From Cyanobacteriota bacterium (GTDB taxonomy: Bacteria > Cyanobacteriota > Cyanobacteriia > PCC-6307 > Cyanobiaceae), in the NCBI GenBank assembly GCA_026389315.1, contig JAPLIC010000019.1:1-64000 (forward strand): a DNA stretch of 64,000 bases, given 5' to 3'. Below the pieces are notes generated by a model. That model did not search any database and had not been told where the DNA came from. It worked only from the letters and a program-made list of their open reading frames with translations. Below are positions 47,594-55,583 of the stretch, one piece after another. Position 1 is the first letter of the stretch; each line of letters opens with the position of its first letter. The position numbers and the translations under genes were made by a program.

Positions 47594-48334
47594 ATGCTTC
47601 CCCGTCGTCAAGTCCTGGTGGGCTCTGCCCTCGGCATGGCAGGAGCTGCCTTTTTGATGTTGCGTCCCGAGGCTTCGCAGGCGGCCGGCATGAGGGAGAA
47701 ACCGCTTCCCGACAACCTCCAGGTCTGCACCCCCAAGGATGCGCTCACCCGCCTGCAGGAGGGCAACGCCCGCTTCGCCAAGGCCTGGACCACCGCCAGC
47801 GCCACGGGCACCCCGGAGCAGCGCATGCACCAGCTCAACAGCATCTGGGAGCAGAACTGCCAGATCGACCCGATCGCCCTGGCCATGGGACAGCAGCCCT
47901 TCGCCGCGATCCTCTGCTGCGCCGACTCCAGGGTGGACCCGGGTTGGCTGTTTGCCTGCGGGTCCGGCGAGTTGTTCCAGGTGCGCAGTGCGGGCAACAC
48001 GGCCTTCGATGAGGCGATCGCTTCGCTGGAATATGCCGTGGCCGTGCTGGGCACGCCATTGGTGGTCTCCATGGGGCATAGCGGCTGTGGCGCCGTGAAG
48101 GCGGCGATCGCCACAGAACCGCTCACGCCGCTGCTGGAGGTGCTGGTCAAGCCGATCCGCGCCAATCTCCGCAGTGGCGATGATCTGACCCAGGCGATTG
48201 AGGGCAACGCCCGCTATGCCGCCGCCCAGCTCACCGCCCGCAGCGCCGTGCTGATGGATGCGGTGGCCGCCGGCAAGCTCACCATCCGCAGTGCCTTCTT
48301 CGACATCGGCAGCGGCAAGGTGAGCATGTTGTGA
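47594..48334 (+). CDS. Exported beta-class carbonic anhydrase
   Basis: The 246-residue protein starts MLPRRQVLVGSALGMAGAAF, an RR-containing signal that could direct it to the Tat or Sec pathway. The beta-CA core has zinc ligands Cys109 and Asp111 in ILCCADSRVDPGWLF and His162 and Cys165 in SMGHSGCGAVKA. It interconverts CO2 and bicarbonate, probably in the periplasm. This is separate from carboxysomal carbonic anhydrase, which would have no signal. Its stop overlaps the start of a glycosyltransferase gene (GTGA), an unexplained coupling. An earlier in-frame start at 47564 exists but spoils the signal. Confidence 0.93.
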   Translation: MLPRRQVLVGSALGMAGAAFLMLRPEASQAAGMREKPLPDNLQVCTPKDALTRLQEGNARFAKAWTTASATGTPEQRMHQLNSIWEQNCQIDPIALAMGQQPFAAILCCADSRVDPGWLFACGSGELFQVRSAGNTAFDEAIASLEYAVAVLGTPLVVSMGHSGCGAVKAAIATEPLTPLLEVLVKPIRANLRSGDDLTQAIEGNARYAAAQLTARSAVLMDAVAAGKLTIRSAFFDIGSGKVSML

Positions 48335-49152
48335 CGGCCGAACCAGCAGACCCCCTTGCCCCCAGCATGGTGCCCCTCATTTCCGTGATCACGCCGGTGC
48401 TGCCGGCCCATTCCGCCTGGCTCACCGACACCTGGCACAGCCTGCGGCAGCAGCAAGCGGAGTCTGAGCATCCCTGGGATTGGGAGTGGCTGGTCCAGCG
48501 GGATGGTCCGGAACCCCTGCAGGAGCCCCTCCCGGACGACAGCAGGATTCGCCAGCAGGCCAACCCGGTGGCCTTTGGGCCGGCCCTGGCCCGCACCCTG
48601 GCATTGGCCCGGGCCCGGGGCTCCCTGGTGAAGGTGCTCGATGCCGATGATCAGCTCACGCCAGGTCAGCTGGCCCGGGAGGTGGCCCTGTTCCACAGCC
48701 ATCCGGAGGTGGGCTGGCTCACCTCGGCCGCCCTCGACCTGTTGCCCGATGGCCGCTGCGTTGCCCCTGGGTGGGCAGCGCCGGAGGGCGCGGTCCCGAT
48801 CGGCTGGGTGGCTGGCTGGTGGCGCCAGCATGGCCGGCGGCTGCCGGTGCATCCGGCCAGCCTCTGTGTGCGCAGCGAGCTGCTGCGGGCCCTGGGGGGC
48901 TGGATGGCTTTGCCCGCCTCTGAGGACACCGGTCTGCTGCTGGCCCTCAATGCCGTGGCGGAGGGCTGGCACCTTGGCCAGACGGGCCTGCTCTATCGCA
49001 AGTGGCCGTCCCAACTCACCGCCTCCTCCCTGCTGGAGTCCCGCCACTCCCACCGCCAGGACGCCTACGCCATCGCCGAGCAGCGGGCCGAAGCCCTCGG
49101 GGCCTGGGGTGTGCGCTGGCCGGGGGGCCCCCCAGCGGCTCAGATCAGCTAG
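48331..49152 (+). CDS. Glycosyltransferase family 2-like protein
   Basis: The 273-residue protein has the GT-A/GT2 layout: PLISVITPVLPAHSAWLTDT, WEWLVQRDGPEP, FGPALARTLALARARGSLVK, the DxD-type metal motif VLDADDQLTPGQLAREV and HPEVGWLTSAALDLLPDG. It transfers a sugar from a nucleotide donor to an unknown acceptor, perhaps for lipid or polysaccharide synthesis. No transmembrane segment is seen. GTG at 48331 overlaps the carbonic anhydrase stop by four bases; an internal ATG 12 codons later (MVPLISV) is an alternative start. Confidence 0.88.
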   Translation: MTAEPADPLAPSMVPLISVITPVLPAHSAWLTDTWHSLRQQQAESEHPWDWEWLVQRDGPEPLQEPLPDDSRIRQQANPVAFGPALARTLALARARGSLVKVLDADDQLTPGQLAREVALFHSHPEVGWLTSAALDLLPDGRCVAPGWAAPEGAVPIGWVAGWWRQHGRRLPVHPASLCVRSELLRALGGWMALPASEDTGLLLALNAVAEGWHLGQTGLLYRKWPSQLTASSLLESRHSHRQDAYAIAEQRAEALGAWGVRWPGGPPAAQIS

Positions 49153-49238
49153 GCACCGCTCACGGTGATGTTGGTGCCGGCCAGGGTTCTTCGCTGTGGC
49201 AGGAGAATGAATAGGTCTATTGGGATCATTGAGAGGCC

Positions 49239-50480
49239 GTGGCTTTAGAATTCATCTCGATATTTTTTGCAGAGATTGTGAGCCTTAACCGCCACCGCCA
49301 CCGCCACCAACGCCTGCAGTCGTTGCTGCTCGCCCCTTGGGCTCTGGCTGTCTTGGCGATGGCGCCAGAGCTGGTCAGCGCCGCTGCGCCGCCGGCCGGG
49401 GTCAAGGCCGCCGGGGTCAGGGCCGCTGGGGGCAGGACCGTTTTCACCGGTGATGTCATCAACGGTAAGAAAGTGGTGAGTTCACTCAATACCGACGACC
49501 TGGAGCCTGGTCGCACACACCTGCTTTATTTCCAGGGTGTGCAGATGGCCACGGGTCAGTATTGGTATGTCTCGGTGATTGTGGCCAAGGGGATCCGGCC
49601 CGGCAAGCGCTTCACCCTGACCAGCGGGGTCCATGGCGATGAGATGAGTTCGGTGCACACGGTCCAGACGATCATGGGTCGCCTCAAGCCGGCCGAAATG
49701 ACAGGCACCGTGATGGCGGTTCTAGACATCGCCCGCCCGGCGGTGGAGAGCATGCAGCGGCGCTGGCCGAGCCTGGGCCGGGGCCTGGAGTTGACCGACA
49801 TGAATCGCGAGTGGCCCGGCAACGAACAGGGCCTCGGTGCCGCCAGCCGCCAGGCCGGCCTGGTGTTCAATCGACTGCTCAGGCCCAATACCGATCTGGC
49901 GATTGATTTCCATACGGGCACCACTGGCATCGACGCTGCCGCCTTTCATATCGGCGACATGGGCATCCCGGAGGTCAAGACCATGATGATGCTCTATCCC
50001 GTGCCGCTGATCTGGGACAACCCGGTCTATCCCAGTGTGCTGCACAACGCTTTCATCAAAGCCGGCATTCCCTGTTTCACCCCCGAGATTGGCCCGGCGC
50101 GGCGGCTCGATCTGAACATGATACCCCTGTTCGTGGAGGGCACGCTGAATGTTTTCAAGCATTACGGCGTGCTTCCTGGCCCGATCGGGCGCACCGCCGT
50201 CGACGCCAATGTGTTGATCGGTAAGAATATTTATACCGTGCTGAGTAGCCAGGGAGGCTTCATCGAATGGTTGGTCAAGATCACCGACAACGTGAGCGCC
50301 GGACAAAAGCTGGCCATTCAGCGCAATGCCTTCGGTGAGGTGCTGGCTGAATACACCAGCCCCGCCCAGGGCCGGATCGCTGCCCTGCGCACCGATGCCA
50401 CGACAGAGCCCGGTAATGTGCTGGTATTCATTCTATCCACCTCGGCCCCAGCTTCTGGCGCAGTTCCCTATGCGGAATAG
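49239..50480 (+). CDS. Succinylglutamate desuccinylase/aspartoacylase (M14-type) family protein
   Basis: The 413-residue protein has a hydrophobic N-terminal segment (LAPWALAVLAMAPELVSAAA), so it is likely exported. The M14-like zinc core shows HGDE in LTSGVHGDEMSSVHTVQTIM, RPAVESMQRRWPSLGRGLEL-type substrate contacts, IDFHTGTTGIDAAAF with the third zinc His, and the catalytic Glu in CFTPEIGPARR. A C-terminal beta domain follows. It removes an acyl group from an amino-acid-like or peptide substrate that cannot be named. The start is GTG at 49239; a stretch repeated as GVKAAGVRAAGG follows the signal. No neighbour explains its substrate. Confidence 0.88.
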   Translation: MALEFISIFFAEIVSLNRHRHRHQRLQSLLLAPWALAVLAMAPELVSAAAPPAGVKAAGVRAAGGRTVFTGDVINGKKVVSSLNTDDLEPGRTHLLYFQGVQMATGQYWYVSVIVAKGIRPGKRFTLTSGVHGDEMSSVHTVQTIMGRLKPAEMTGTVMAVLDIARPAVESMQRRWPSLGRGLELTDMNREWPGNEQGLGAASRQAGLVFNRLLRPNTDLAIDFHTGTTGIDAAAFHIGDMGIPEVKTMMMLYPVPLIWDNPVYPSVLHNAFIKAGIPCFTPEIGPARRLDLNMIPLFVEGTLNVFKHYGVLPGPIGRTAVDANVLIGKNIYTVLSSQGGFIEWLVKITDNVSAGQKLAIQRNAFGEVLAEYTSPAQGRIAALRTDATTEPGNVLVFILSTSAPASGAVPYAE

Positions 50481-50491
50481 CTGGGGCGATT

Positions 50492-50629
50492 TCAATCTCT
50501 GCCGCATTTGCACTGGCCCCCTTTCCAATGGGAACATTTGCTTTTTTTGCAGCCCTTTTTCTTGTCTTGACGCAGCACTTCACTAAATCCGGTGGGTGCT
50601 GGGCTGGTATTGCCTGTTGCTGAGTTCAT
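50492..50629 (-). CDS. Small Cys-rich hypothetical protein
   Basis: This frame could encode a 45-residue protein (start MNSATGNTSPAPTG) ending in the Cys/Lys-rich string KKGCKKSKCSHWKGGQCKCG, with the ordered spacing C-x3-C-x7-C-x1-C that suggests metal binding. An ATG at 50629 has a weak AAGG site 4 bases before it; longer versions up to 50779 are possible. It fills the 317-base gap between the M14-type gene and ferritin. The patterned C terminus argues for a real gene, but I recognise no family. Confidence 0.4.
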   Translation of the reverse strand: MNSATGNTSPAPTGFSEVLRQDKKKGCKKSKCSHWKGGQCKCGRD

Positions 50630-50797
50630 GGCCTTGGGTGTGGCTTGAGTGTGCTTTGGAGGCAGAGGATGTCGGCCACTTGGCTGAAAGGGGCGACGAC
50701 TGGATTTCAGCCTAGCCCCGGCCATCACTGCGCCAGGGCGGTGACCCATCGCTAAACATTGATGGGTAGCATTGGGCACATTGATGCTTGAAGAGCC

Positions 50798-51376
50798 ATG
50801 GCTGTTTCACCGTTGAATTCCTCGCTGCCCGGGCTGACGGGCCCCGCCGGCAGAGCCGTGGCCCAGCCCATGGAAGCTTCTGTTGTCGAGACTTTGCATC
50901 AACACCTCACCTTAGAGCGCCAGGCCAGCGCCGCCTATTTCGCCATGGCGATCTGGTTTGCCGAGCGTGAACTCAGGGGCTTTGCCCACTTCTTCAAGGG
51001 CGAATCCCGCGACGAGCAGGACCATGCCGCCACCTTTGCCGACTATCTGATCGCCCGTGGCCAGGCGGTGCTGCTGGAGGCTTTGGTGGCGCCGCGGCAG
51101 AACTGGTCGTCACCGGAGGAGATCATGGCCGCCTCATTTCAGATGGAGGCCGACGTAACCACGTCGTTGCAACAGATCTATGTCATGGCCGAGCGCAGCG
51201 GGGACCTGCGCTCCACCACCTTTCTAGATCCCCATATCAGCGGTCAATTGGCTTCCGAAAACCAATTCGCCCATCTGTTGGGTCGGGTGCGGCTGGCCCA
51301 GAATCAACCCGCCGCCCTGTTGATCCTCGATGCTGAGCTGGCTGAGGGGCAGCACGAACCCGCCAAACTGGCCTGA
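50798..51376 (+). CDS. Ferritin (SynFtn-type)
   Basis: The 192-residue four-helix protein has the ferritin diiron residues in LHQHLTLERQASAAYFAMAI, WFAERELRGFAHFFKGES and RDEQDHAATFADYLIARG, plus FQMEADVTTSLQQIYVMAER and SENQFAHLLGRVRLA. It closely resembles SynFtn of marine Synechococcus, which oxidises and stores iron. The first ~28 residues (to MEASVVETLHQ) are an extension not found in most ferritins. It starts at ATG 50798. It is convergent with a small hypothetical gene three bases after its stop. Confidence 0.94.
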   Translation: MAVSPLNSSLPGLTGPAGRAVAQPMEASVVETLHQHLTLERQASAAYFAMAIWFAERELRGFAHFFKGESRDEQDHAATFADYLIARGQAVLLEALVAPRQNWSSPEEIMAASFQMEADVTTSLQQIYVMAERSGDLRSTTFLDPHISGQLASENQFAHLLGRVRLAQNQPAALLILDAELAEGQHEPAKLA

Positions 51377-51379
51377 TTC

Positions 51380-51652
51380 TCAGTGGGCCCAGCGCTCCGT
51401 CAGCGGGGAGCGGTTGGCAATCTCGATCAAGAACTCCAGCGCCAATTCATCCTTGACGACGGACTGGTTACGCCAGGTTCTGGCGCTGCGCAGCAGTTCA
51501 CCGCGGCGTTGCTGCAGCTGGCTTAACTCCAGCCCCAGCCGCTGACTGAGGGCGGCGTCCTGACAGGAGCGCATCGCCAACAGCAGCTGGCTGGCGCGCC
51601 TCCTGATCCCATCCACCTCGCGGCAGAGGCTGCCCACCATGGAATCGGCCAA
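51380..51652 (-). CDS. Small helical hypothetical protein
   Basis: The 90-residue protein (MADSMVGSLCREVDGIRRRA and QRLGLELSQLQQRRGELLRS) is predicted to be a helical hairpin rich in Leu, Arg and Gln. It has no signal peptide or membrane segment. No family is recognised. The codon use fits the neighbourhood, and the gene ends two bases from the ferritin stop, so it is plausibly real. A 14-bp inverted repeat (51663-51722) lies in its upstream region. Confidence 0.5.
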   Translation of the reverse strand: MADSMVGSLCREVDGIRRRASQLLLAMRSCQDAALSQRLGLELSQLQQRRGELLRSARTWRNQSVVKDELALEFLIEIANRSPLTERWAH

Positions 51653-51662
51653 GAAATCGCCT

Positions 51663-51722
51663 TGTTGAGAACAGATCGCAATCTAGACCCCCGACCCGCC
51701 CTCTTGCCATCTGTTCTCAACA
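51663..51722. repeat. 14-bp perfect inverted repeat with 32-base spacer
   Basis: TGTTGAGAACAGAT (51663-51676) is the exact inverse of ATCTGTTCTCAACA (51709-51722), and can be extended by two more pairs. On the minus strand it lies between the ArgZ-like stop and the small hypothetical gene. Just right of it, 12 bases (CCTGCGGCCGGA) occur twice within about 30 bases. Confidence 0.9.
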
Positions 51723-51770
51723 GGGGCCCGGTCCTGCGGCCGGATCGGCCCTGCGGCCGGACTGTGCGGT

Positions 51771-52595
51771 TCAAGCTGGGCAGGGCTCATCAAGCCGCAG
51801 GGTGAGGCATTTGGCGGCGCCACCGGCCTTGAGGAATTCGCTCAGCGGCGTTTCCAGCACGTCGTAGCCCCGCCTTTCCAGTTGGTGCCGCAGCCCGGCG
51901 CTGGCCTGGTTGAGAATCACGCTGCGGCCCACATTCACGGCGTTGCAGGCGAAGGCCAGGGCGTCGGCTTCTTCCACCACCAGCCGCTTTGCGGCGGGCA
52001 CGCGGGTTTCGATCAGGCGGTTGGCATCGAAATCAAACGCCGGCGGGTAGTAGAGCAGCGTGCCATCGCTGAGCGGGCAAAAGCAGGTATCCAGGTGGTA
52101 GAAGCGTTTGTCCATCAGGCGCAACGACAGCACCTCCACCGCCAGGGCCTCGGCCAGCAGGGGGTGGGCCGCCAGTTCGGAGCGGAAGCCATGGCCCGCC
52201 CACAGCCAACCGCCGCTGCGATCCAGCAGGGCGTCGCCGGCCCCCTCAAAGGGCAGATCGGCGGGTAGCAGCGTGACGCGGTAGCCCTGACTTTCAAACC
52301 ACTGTTGGAACCAGGGCTCCTCCCCCTGGCGCTCCGGGTGGAAGAAGCGGGCCAGCACCACCCTGTCATCCACCACCACGCCGGCATTGGCCGTGAACAC
52401 CAGATCGGGCAGGCCCGGCTGGGGTTGGAGCTGCTCCACCCGGGCATGGCCGGCCAGCACCCCCTGCAACTGCTGCCACTGGGCCGCGGCCACCGCCTTG
52501 GCGGAGCGATGCACGTTGCCCGCCATCCAGGGGTTGATCACGTAATCGACGTCGTAGTGGCTGGGGGCGCACATCAGGAATCTGGTTTCGCCCAT
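51771..52595 (-). CDS. ArgZ-type arginine dihydrolase domain (amidinotransferase fold), stand-alone
   Basis: The 274-residue protein follows the catalytic N-terminal domain of cyanobacterial arginine dihydrolase (ArgZ/AgrE) closely: LMCAPSHYDVDYVINPWMAG, DLVFTANAGVVVDDRVVLAR, GAGDALLDRSGGWLWAGHGF, FYHLDTCFCPLSDGTLLYYP and the end motif LKAGGAAKCLTLRL with the catalytic Cys. That enzyme splits arginine to ornithine, CO2 and two ammonium ions in the ornithine-ammonia cycle. Here the chain ends after the first domain; the C-terminal partner domain of ArgZ is absent. Older annotation would call it amidinotransferase. It is followed by a hairpin. Confidence 0.88.
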   Translation of the reverse strand: MGETRFLMCAPSHYDVDYVINPWMAGNVHRSAKAVAAAQWQQLQGVLAGHARVEQLQPQPGLPDLVFTANAGVVVDDRVVLARFFHPERQGEEPWFQQWFESQGYRVTLLPADLPFEGAGDALLDRSGGWLWAGHGFRSELAAHPLLAEALAVEVLSLRLMDKRFYHLDTCFCPLSDGTLLYYPPAFDFDANRLIETRVPAAKRLVVEEADALAFACNAVNVGRSVILNQASAGLRHQLERRGYDVLETPLSEFLKAGGAAKCLTLRLDEPCPA

Positions 52596-52672
52596 CGACG
52601 CCTGCGTTGCAAGGTGGCGCGATCGTGGCCTGGATCTGGGCGGCGAAGGGTTCAGAGCGCACCGACACGATC

Positions 52673-53386
52673 TCAGTTATTGGGCAGCCCATTGAGGGCG
52701 GCGCCCGATCCCATCACCACCAGCAATTCGCCGGCTTTGAGCACGTGGGAAGCCGGCGGGTTGACCGTCAGCTGGTTTTCCGGGCCCACGGCCAGCACGG
52801 TGACGCCATGGCTTTTGCGCAGGTTCAGGTCCCGCAGCGATCGGTCCACGAAGGAGGGCGGTACCCGGATCTCCTCGATGCTGTTGCGATCATCGAGCCG
52901 CAGCCGTTCCAGCAGGTTCGGACGCACCAGCTCCAGCCCGAGGCGGTGGCCCTGCATTTTGGACGGATAGACCACCCGGTCGGCACCCACCCGCTGCAGC
53001 ATTTTCAGGTGCAGATCACTGGTGGCCCGGGAGATCACCTGCTTCACCTTGGTGCCATCGCTGTGCTTCACGATCAAGGTGGCGGTGATGCTCGCTTCGA
53101 TCGGTTCGCCGATGGCGACCACCACCGTGTCGACTTCCAGGGCCCCTGCCTCGCGCAGGGCCTCCTCATCGGTGCAGTCCACCACCCTGGCTTCGATCGC
53201 GGGATCAATCAGGCTGACGGCGTCAATGGCGCGCTGGTTGGCATCGATGGCCAACACCGAAGCACCGTTCTGGGTCAGTTCATCGCAGACGGCCGATCCG
53301 AACCGTCCCACCCCGATCACCGCAAAGGTGCCTTGGACCTCCGCTTCCTTTGGCCCCCAGGGCCACCAGTTGTTGCTTGCTGTCAT
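52673..53386 (-). CDS. ktrA: Potassium uptake regulator, TrkA/KtrA type
   Basis: The 237-residue protein has an N-terminal Rossmann RCK domain (TFAVIGVGRFGSAVCDELTQ, VLAIDANQRAIDAV, VVVAIGEPIEASI) and a C-terminal TrkA-C domain (SIEEIRVPPSFVDRSLRDLN, LLVVMGSGAALNGL). It binds NAD(H)/ATP and gates the KtrB channel at the inner membrane. It lies 12 bases after the ktrB gene. In cyanobacteria Ktr imports potassium with sodium dependence and supports osmotic adjustment. The start ATG at 53386 is plausible; the N-terminal Trp-rich residues are variable. Confidence 0.94.
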   Translation of the reverse strand: MTASNNWWPWGPKEAEVQGTFAVIGVGRFGSAVCDELTQNGASVLAIDANQRAIDAVSLIDPAIEARVVDCTDEEALREAGALEVDTVVVAIGEPIEASITATLIVKHSDGTKVKQVISRATSDLHLKMLQRVGADRVVYPSKMQGHRLGLELVRPNLLERLRLDDRNSIEEIRVPPSFVDRSLRDLNLRKSHGVTVLAVGPENQLTVNPPASHVLKAGELLVVMGSGAALNGLPNN

Positions 53387-53398
53387 TGGCTCAGTTAT

Positions 53399-54817
53399 TC
53401 AGAGGAAGAGATCGGCGCGGGGGTAGCCGACCCTGGACTGGGGACGGCTGCCGTAGAGGGCTGAGAGCAACAGCATGATGCCAATCCTGCCCACGAACAT
53501 GCCCACAATCAGCACCAGCTGGCCCCAGCGGTTCAAGTTGGCGGTCACCCCGACATCAAGGCCGACGGTGCAGAAGGCCGACATGCAGGTGAACAGCTTC
53601 TCAAGGAAGCTGAAGGACTGGCCGGTCGGTGCCCCACCGGCCGTGGGGCCGATGCCGAGCAGCAGGGTCATCAGGACCACGAACAGCCCCGAGGCCAGGG
53701 CCACACCCACAGCCTTGAGCACGATGTCGCCGGCAAGCTCGTGCTTTTGAATGATCACCGACTTGCGACCTTCCAGGGTGGAGCGGGTGGCCCCCATCAG
53801 CACGGCGAAGGTGGTGGTCTTGATCCCACCCCCGGTGCCGCCGGGGCTGGCACCGATGAACATCAGCACGATCATCAGCAGCAAGCCCGCATCCGAGAGC
53901 GTCTCGATTGAGAGCGGCACCGTGTTGAAGCCGGCGGTGCGGGTGGTGATCGACTGAAACAGGGTGACCTGCAGCTTTTCCCAGAGGCTGAGGGAATGCA
54001 CGACCCCATCGGGCGCGAACCTTTCGGTGAACAGCAAGCCCAGGGCCCCAAGCACGATCAACAGCAAAGTGCTGCGCAGCACCAGGCGTGTGTGCAGACT
54101 GAGGTGGCGCAGCGGTTGCCGCGAGAGGCGTTTGCGAAAGAGCTGCCAGAGATCGTTGGTGACCCGCCAACCGATGCCGCCGCTGACGATCAATGCGCCA
54201 ATGACGCCGTTGACGACGGGATTGGCCTTGTAGCCCACCAGGTTGTCACTCCAGAGACCGAAGCCGGCGTTGTTGTACGCACTGATGCAGTGAAACATTG
54301 CCGCCCAAAGTCTTTCGGCGTGGTTGCTGATGTCGGTGAAGCCGAAGGTGTAGAGAATTAATGTGCCTGCCCCCATAAACAAACCGGCGGCGATCAGGAT
54401 CTGGTTGAAGGTGGGACCGATGCCGCCGACGCCGAACTCATCGAGGGCCCGGCCCTTGTCGAGGCGCAGACGCAAACCGGAGCGACCCTGCACGAAACCC
54501 TGCAAAAAGGTGGTGATCGCCATCAGGCCGAGGCCACCGACGATGATCAAGGCGGCCAGGGTCACCTGCCCGAAGAAGGTGAGGTCCTTGCCCACATCGA
54601 TGATGGAAAGCCCCGTTACGGTCAGGGCCGAGGTCACCGTGAACAGGGCTTGCCAGAGACCCACATCGTCAGTGGAACAGAGGGGTGAGGCCAGCAGCAG
54701 GGTGCCCGCGGCAATCAGCAGGGCACCGGTGATCACCGTGAACTGCGGCACCGAGAGGCGATGGCGCCAACGCAGCAGGCGTATCCCCAGGGCTTCAAGC
54801 GATCTCGATGGCATCAA
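53399..54817 (-). CDS. ktrB: Potassium transporter, TrkH/KtrB family
   Basis: The 472-residue membrane protein has four repeated pore regions seen as hydrophobic pairs with Gly filters, for example ALTVTGLSIIDVGKDLTFFG, CISAYNNAGFGLWSDNLVGY, TTRTAGFNTVPLSIETLSDA and FCTVGLDVGVTANLNRWGQL. It translocates K+ across the inner membrane, paired with KtrA next door (12-base gap). The length is typical of KtrB. A start at 54817 gives a short basic N terminus. Some cyanobacteria have a third protein, KtrE; it is not in the window. Confidence 0.95.
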   Translation of the reverse strand: MMPSRSLEALGIRLLRWRHRLSVPQFTVITGALLIAAGTLLLASPLCSTDDVGLWQALFTVTSALTVTGLSIIDVGKDLTFFGQVTLAALIIVGGLGLMAITTFLQGFVQGRSGLRLRLDKGRALDEFGVGGIGPTFNQILIAAGLFMGAGTLILYTFGFTDISNHAERLWAAMFHCISAYNNAGFGLWSDNLVGYKANPVVNGVIGALIVSGGIGWRVTNDLWQLFRKRLSRQPLRHLSLHTRLVLRSTLLLIVLGALGLLFTERFAPDGVVHSLSLWEKLQVTLFQSITTRTAGFNTVPLSIETLSDAGLLLMIVLMFIGASPGGTGGGIKTTTFAVLMGATRSTLEGRKSVIIQKHELAGDIVLKAVGVALASGLFVVLMTLLLGIGPTAGGAPTGQSFSFLEKLFTCMSAFCTVGLDVGVTANLNRWGQLVLIVGMFVGRIGIMLLLSALYGSRPQSRVGYPRADLFL

Positions 54818-54848
54818 TTTGGGGGGGGGTGGTCCACTGGGAATGACC

Positions 54849-55583
54849 TCAGATCAAATAACCACCAGACACTTTAATATTGGTGCCGGTGATGTAAGCG
54901 CTTTCCGGATCCACCAGGAACAGCACCGCCCTGGCGACCTCCTCGGCGGTGCCATAGCGGCCAGCAGGAATGCGCTCCAGGGCTGGTTTGCGATCGGAGT
55001 TGTCGAGGGTGCCCGGGGATACGCCGTTGACGGTGATGCCGTGGGGGGCCTCGGTGACGGCCAGGGTGCGGGTGAGCATCAAAACCCCGGTTTTGCCGAT
55101 CTTGTAGGGGGTGAGGGCCGGCACCGAGACCAAGCTGTCGGCATCCACATCAATCACGCTGACGATGCGGCCGAAGCCCTGTTGGCGCATCAGCGGCAGT
55201 ACGGCCCGACAGGCGTGATAAGTGATGTGCAGGCTTTGCTCCAGCCCCGCGTGCCACTCGGCCACGCTGAGGTCAGGAAGGCGTTTCCAGATGATGCCGC
55301 AGGCGTTATTGACCAAAATATCCAGGCGGCCAAAGTCTGCGGCCGCTTGGCTGAAGGCCGCTTGCGTGGCTTCGGCATCGCCCAGGTCGGCCTGCACCAC
55401 CTTGGCCCGGCGGCCCAGGCAGGCAATCTCCTGCACCACTTGCTGGGCTTCGGCCTGGCTGTGGTGGCAGTGCACCAGCACATCAGCGCCGGCGCCGGCC
55501 AGGGCCAGGGCGATGCTGCGACCGGTGCGGCGCCCGGCGCCGGTGACCAGGGCGACCCGCCCCTGGAGGGATGGGGTTGTCAT
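54849..55583 (-). CDS. Short-chain dehydrogenase, pteridine-reductase-like
   Basis: The 244-residue SDR has VALVTGAGRRTGRSIALALA (the GRRTGR variant of the NADP site typical of pteridine reductases/FolM), LDILVNNACGIIWKRLPDLS and the catalytic YxxxK in TPYKIGKTGVLML. Pteridine reductases reduce dihydro- or oxidised pterins with NADPH. The catalytic Ser is not in a normal position (VSVIDVDADSLVSV). It overlaps the DHPS-like gene by four bases and ends the folB-gpgP-gpgS operon. A generic SDR role in sugar metabolism is the alternative. Confidence 0.75.
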   Translation of the reverse strand: MTTPSLQGRVALVTGAGRRTGRSIALALAGAGADVLVHCHHSQAEAQQVVQEIACLGRRAKVVQADLGDAEATQAAFSQAAADFGRLDILVNNACGIIWKRLPDLSVAEWHAGLEQSLHITYHACRAVLPLMRQQGFGRIVSVIDVDADSLVSVPALTPYKIGKTGVLMLTRTLAVTEAPHGITVNGVSPGTLDNSDRKPALERIPAGRYGTAEEVARAVLFLVDPESAYITGTNIKVSGGYLI

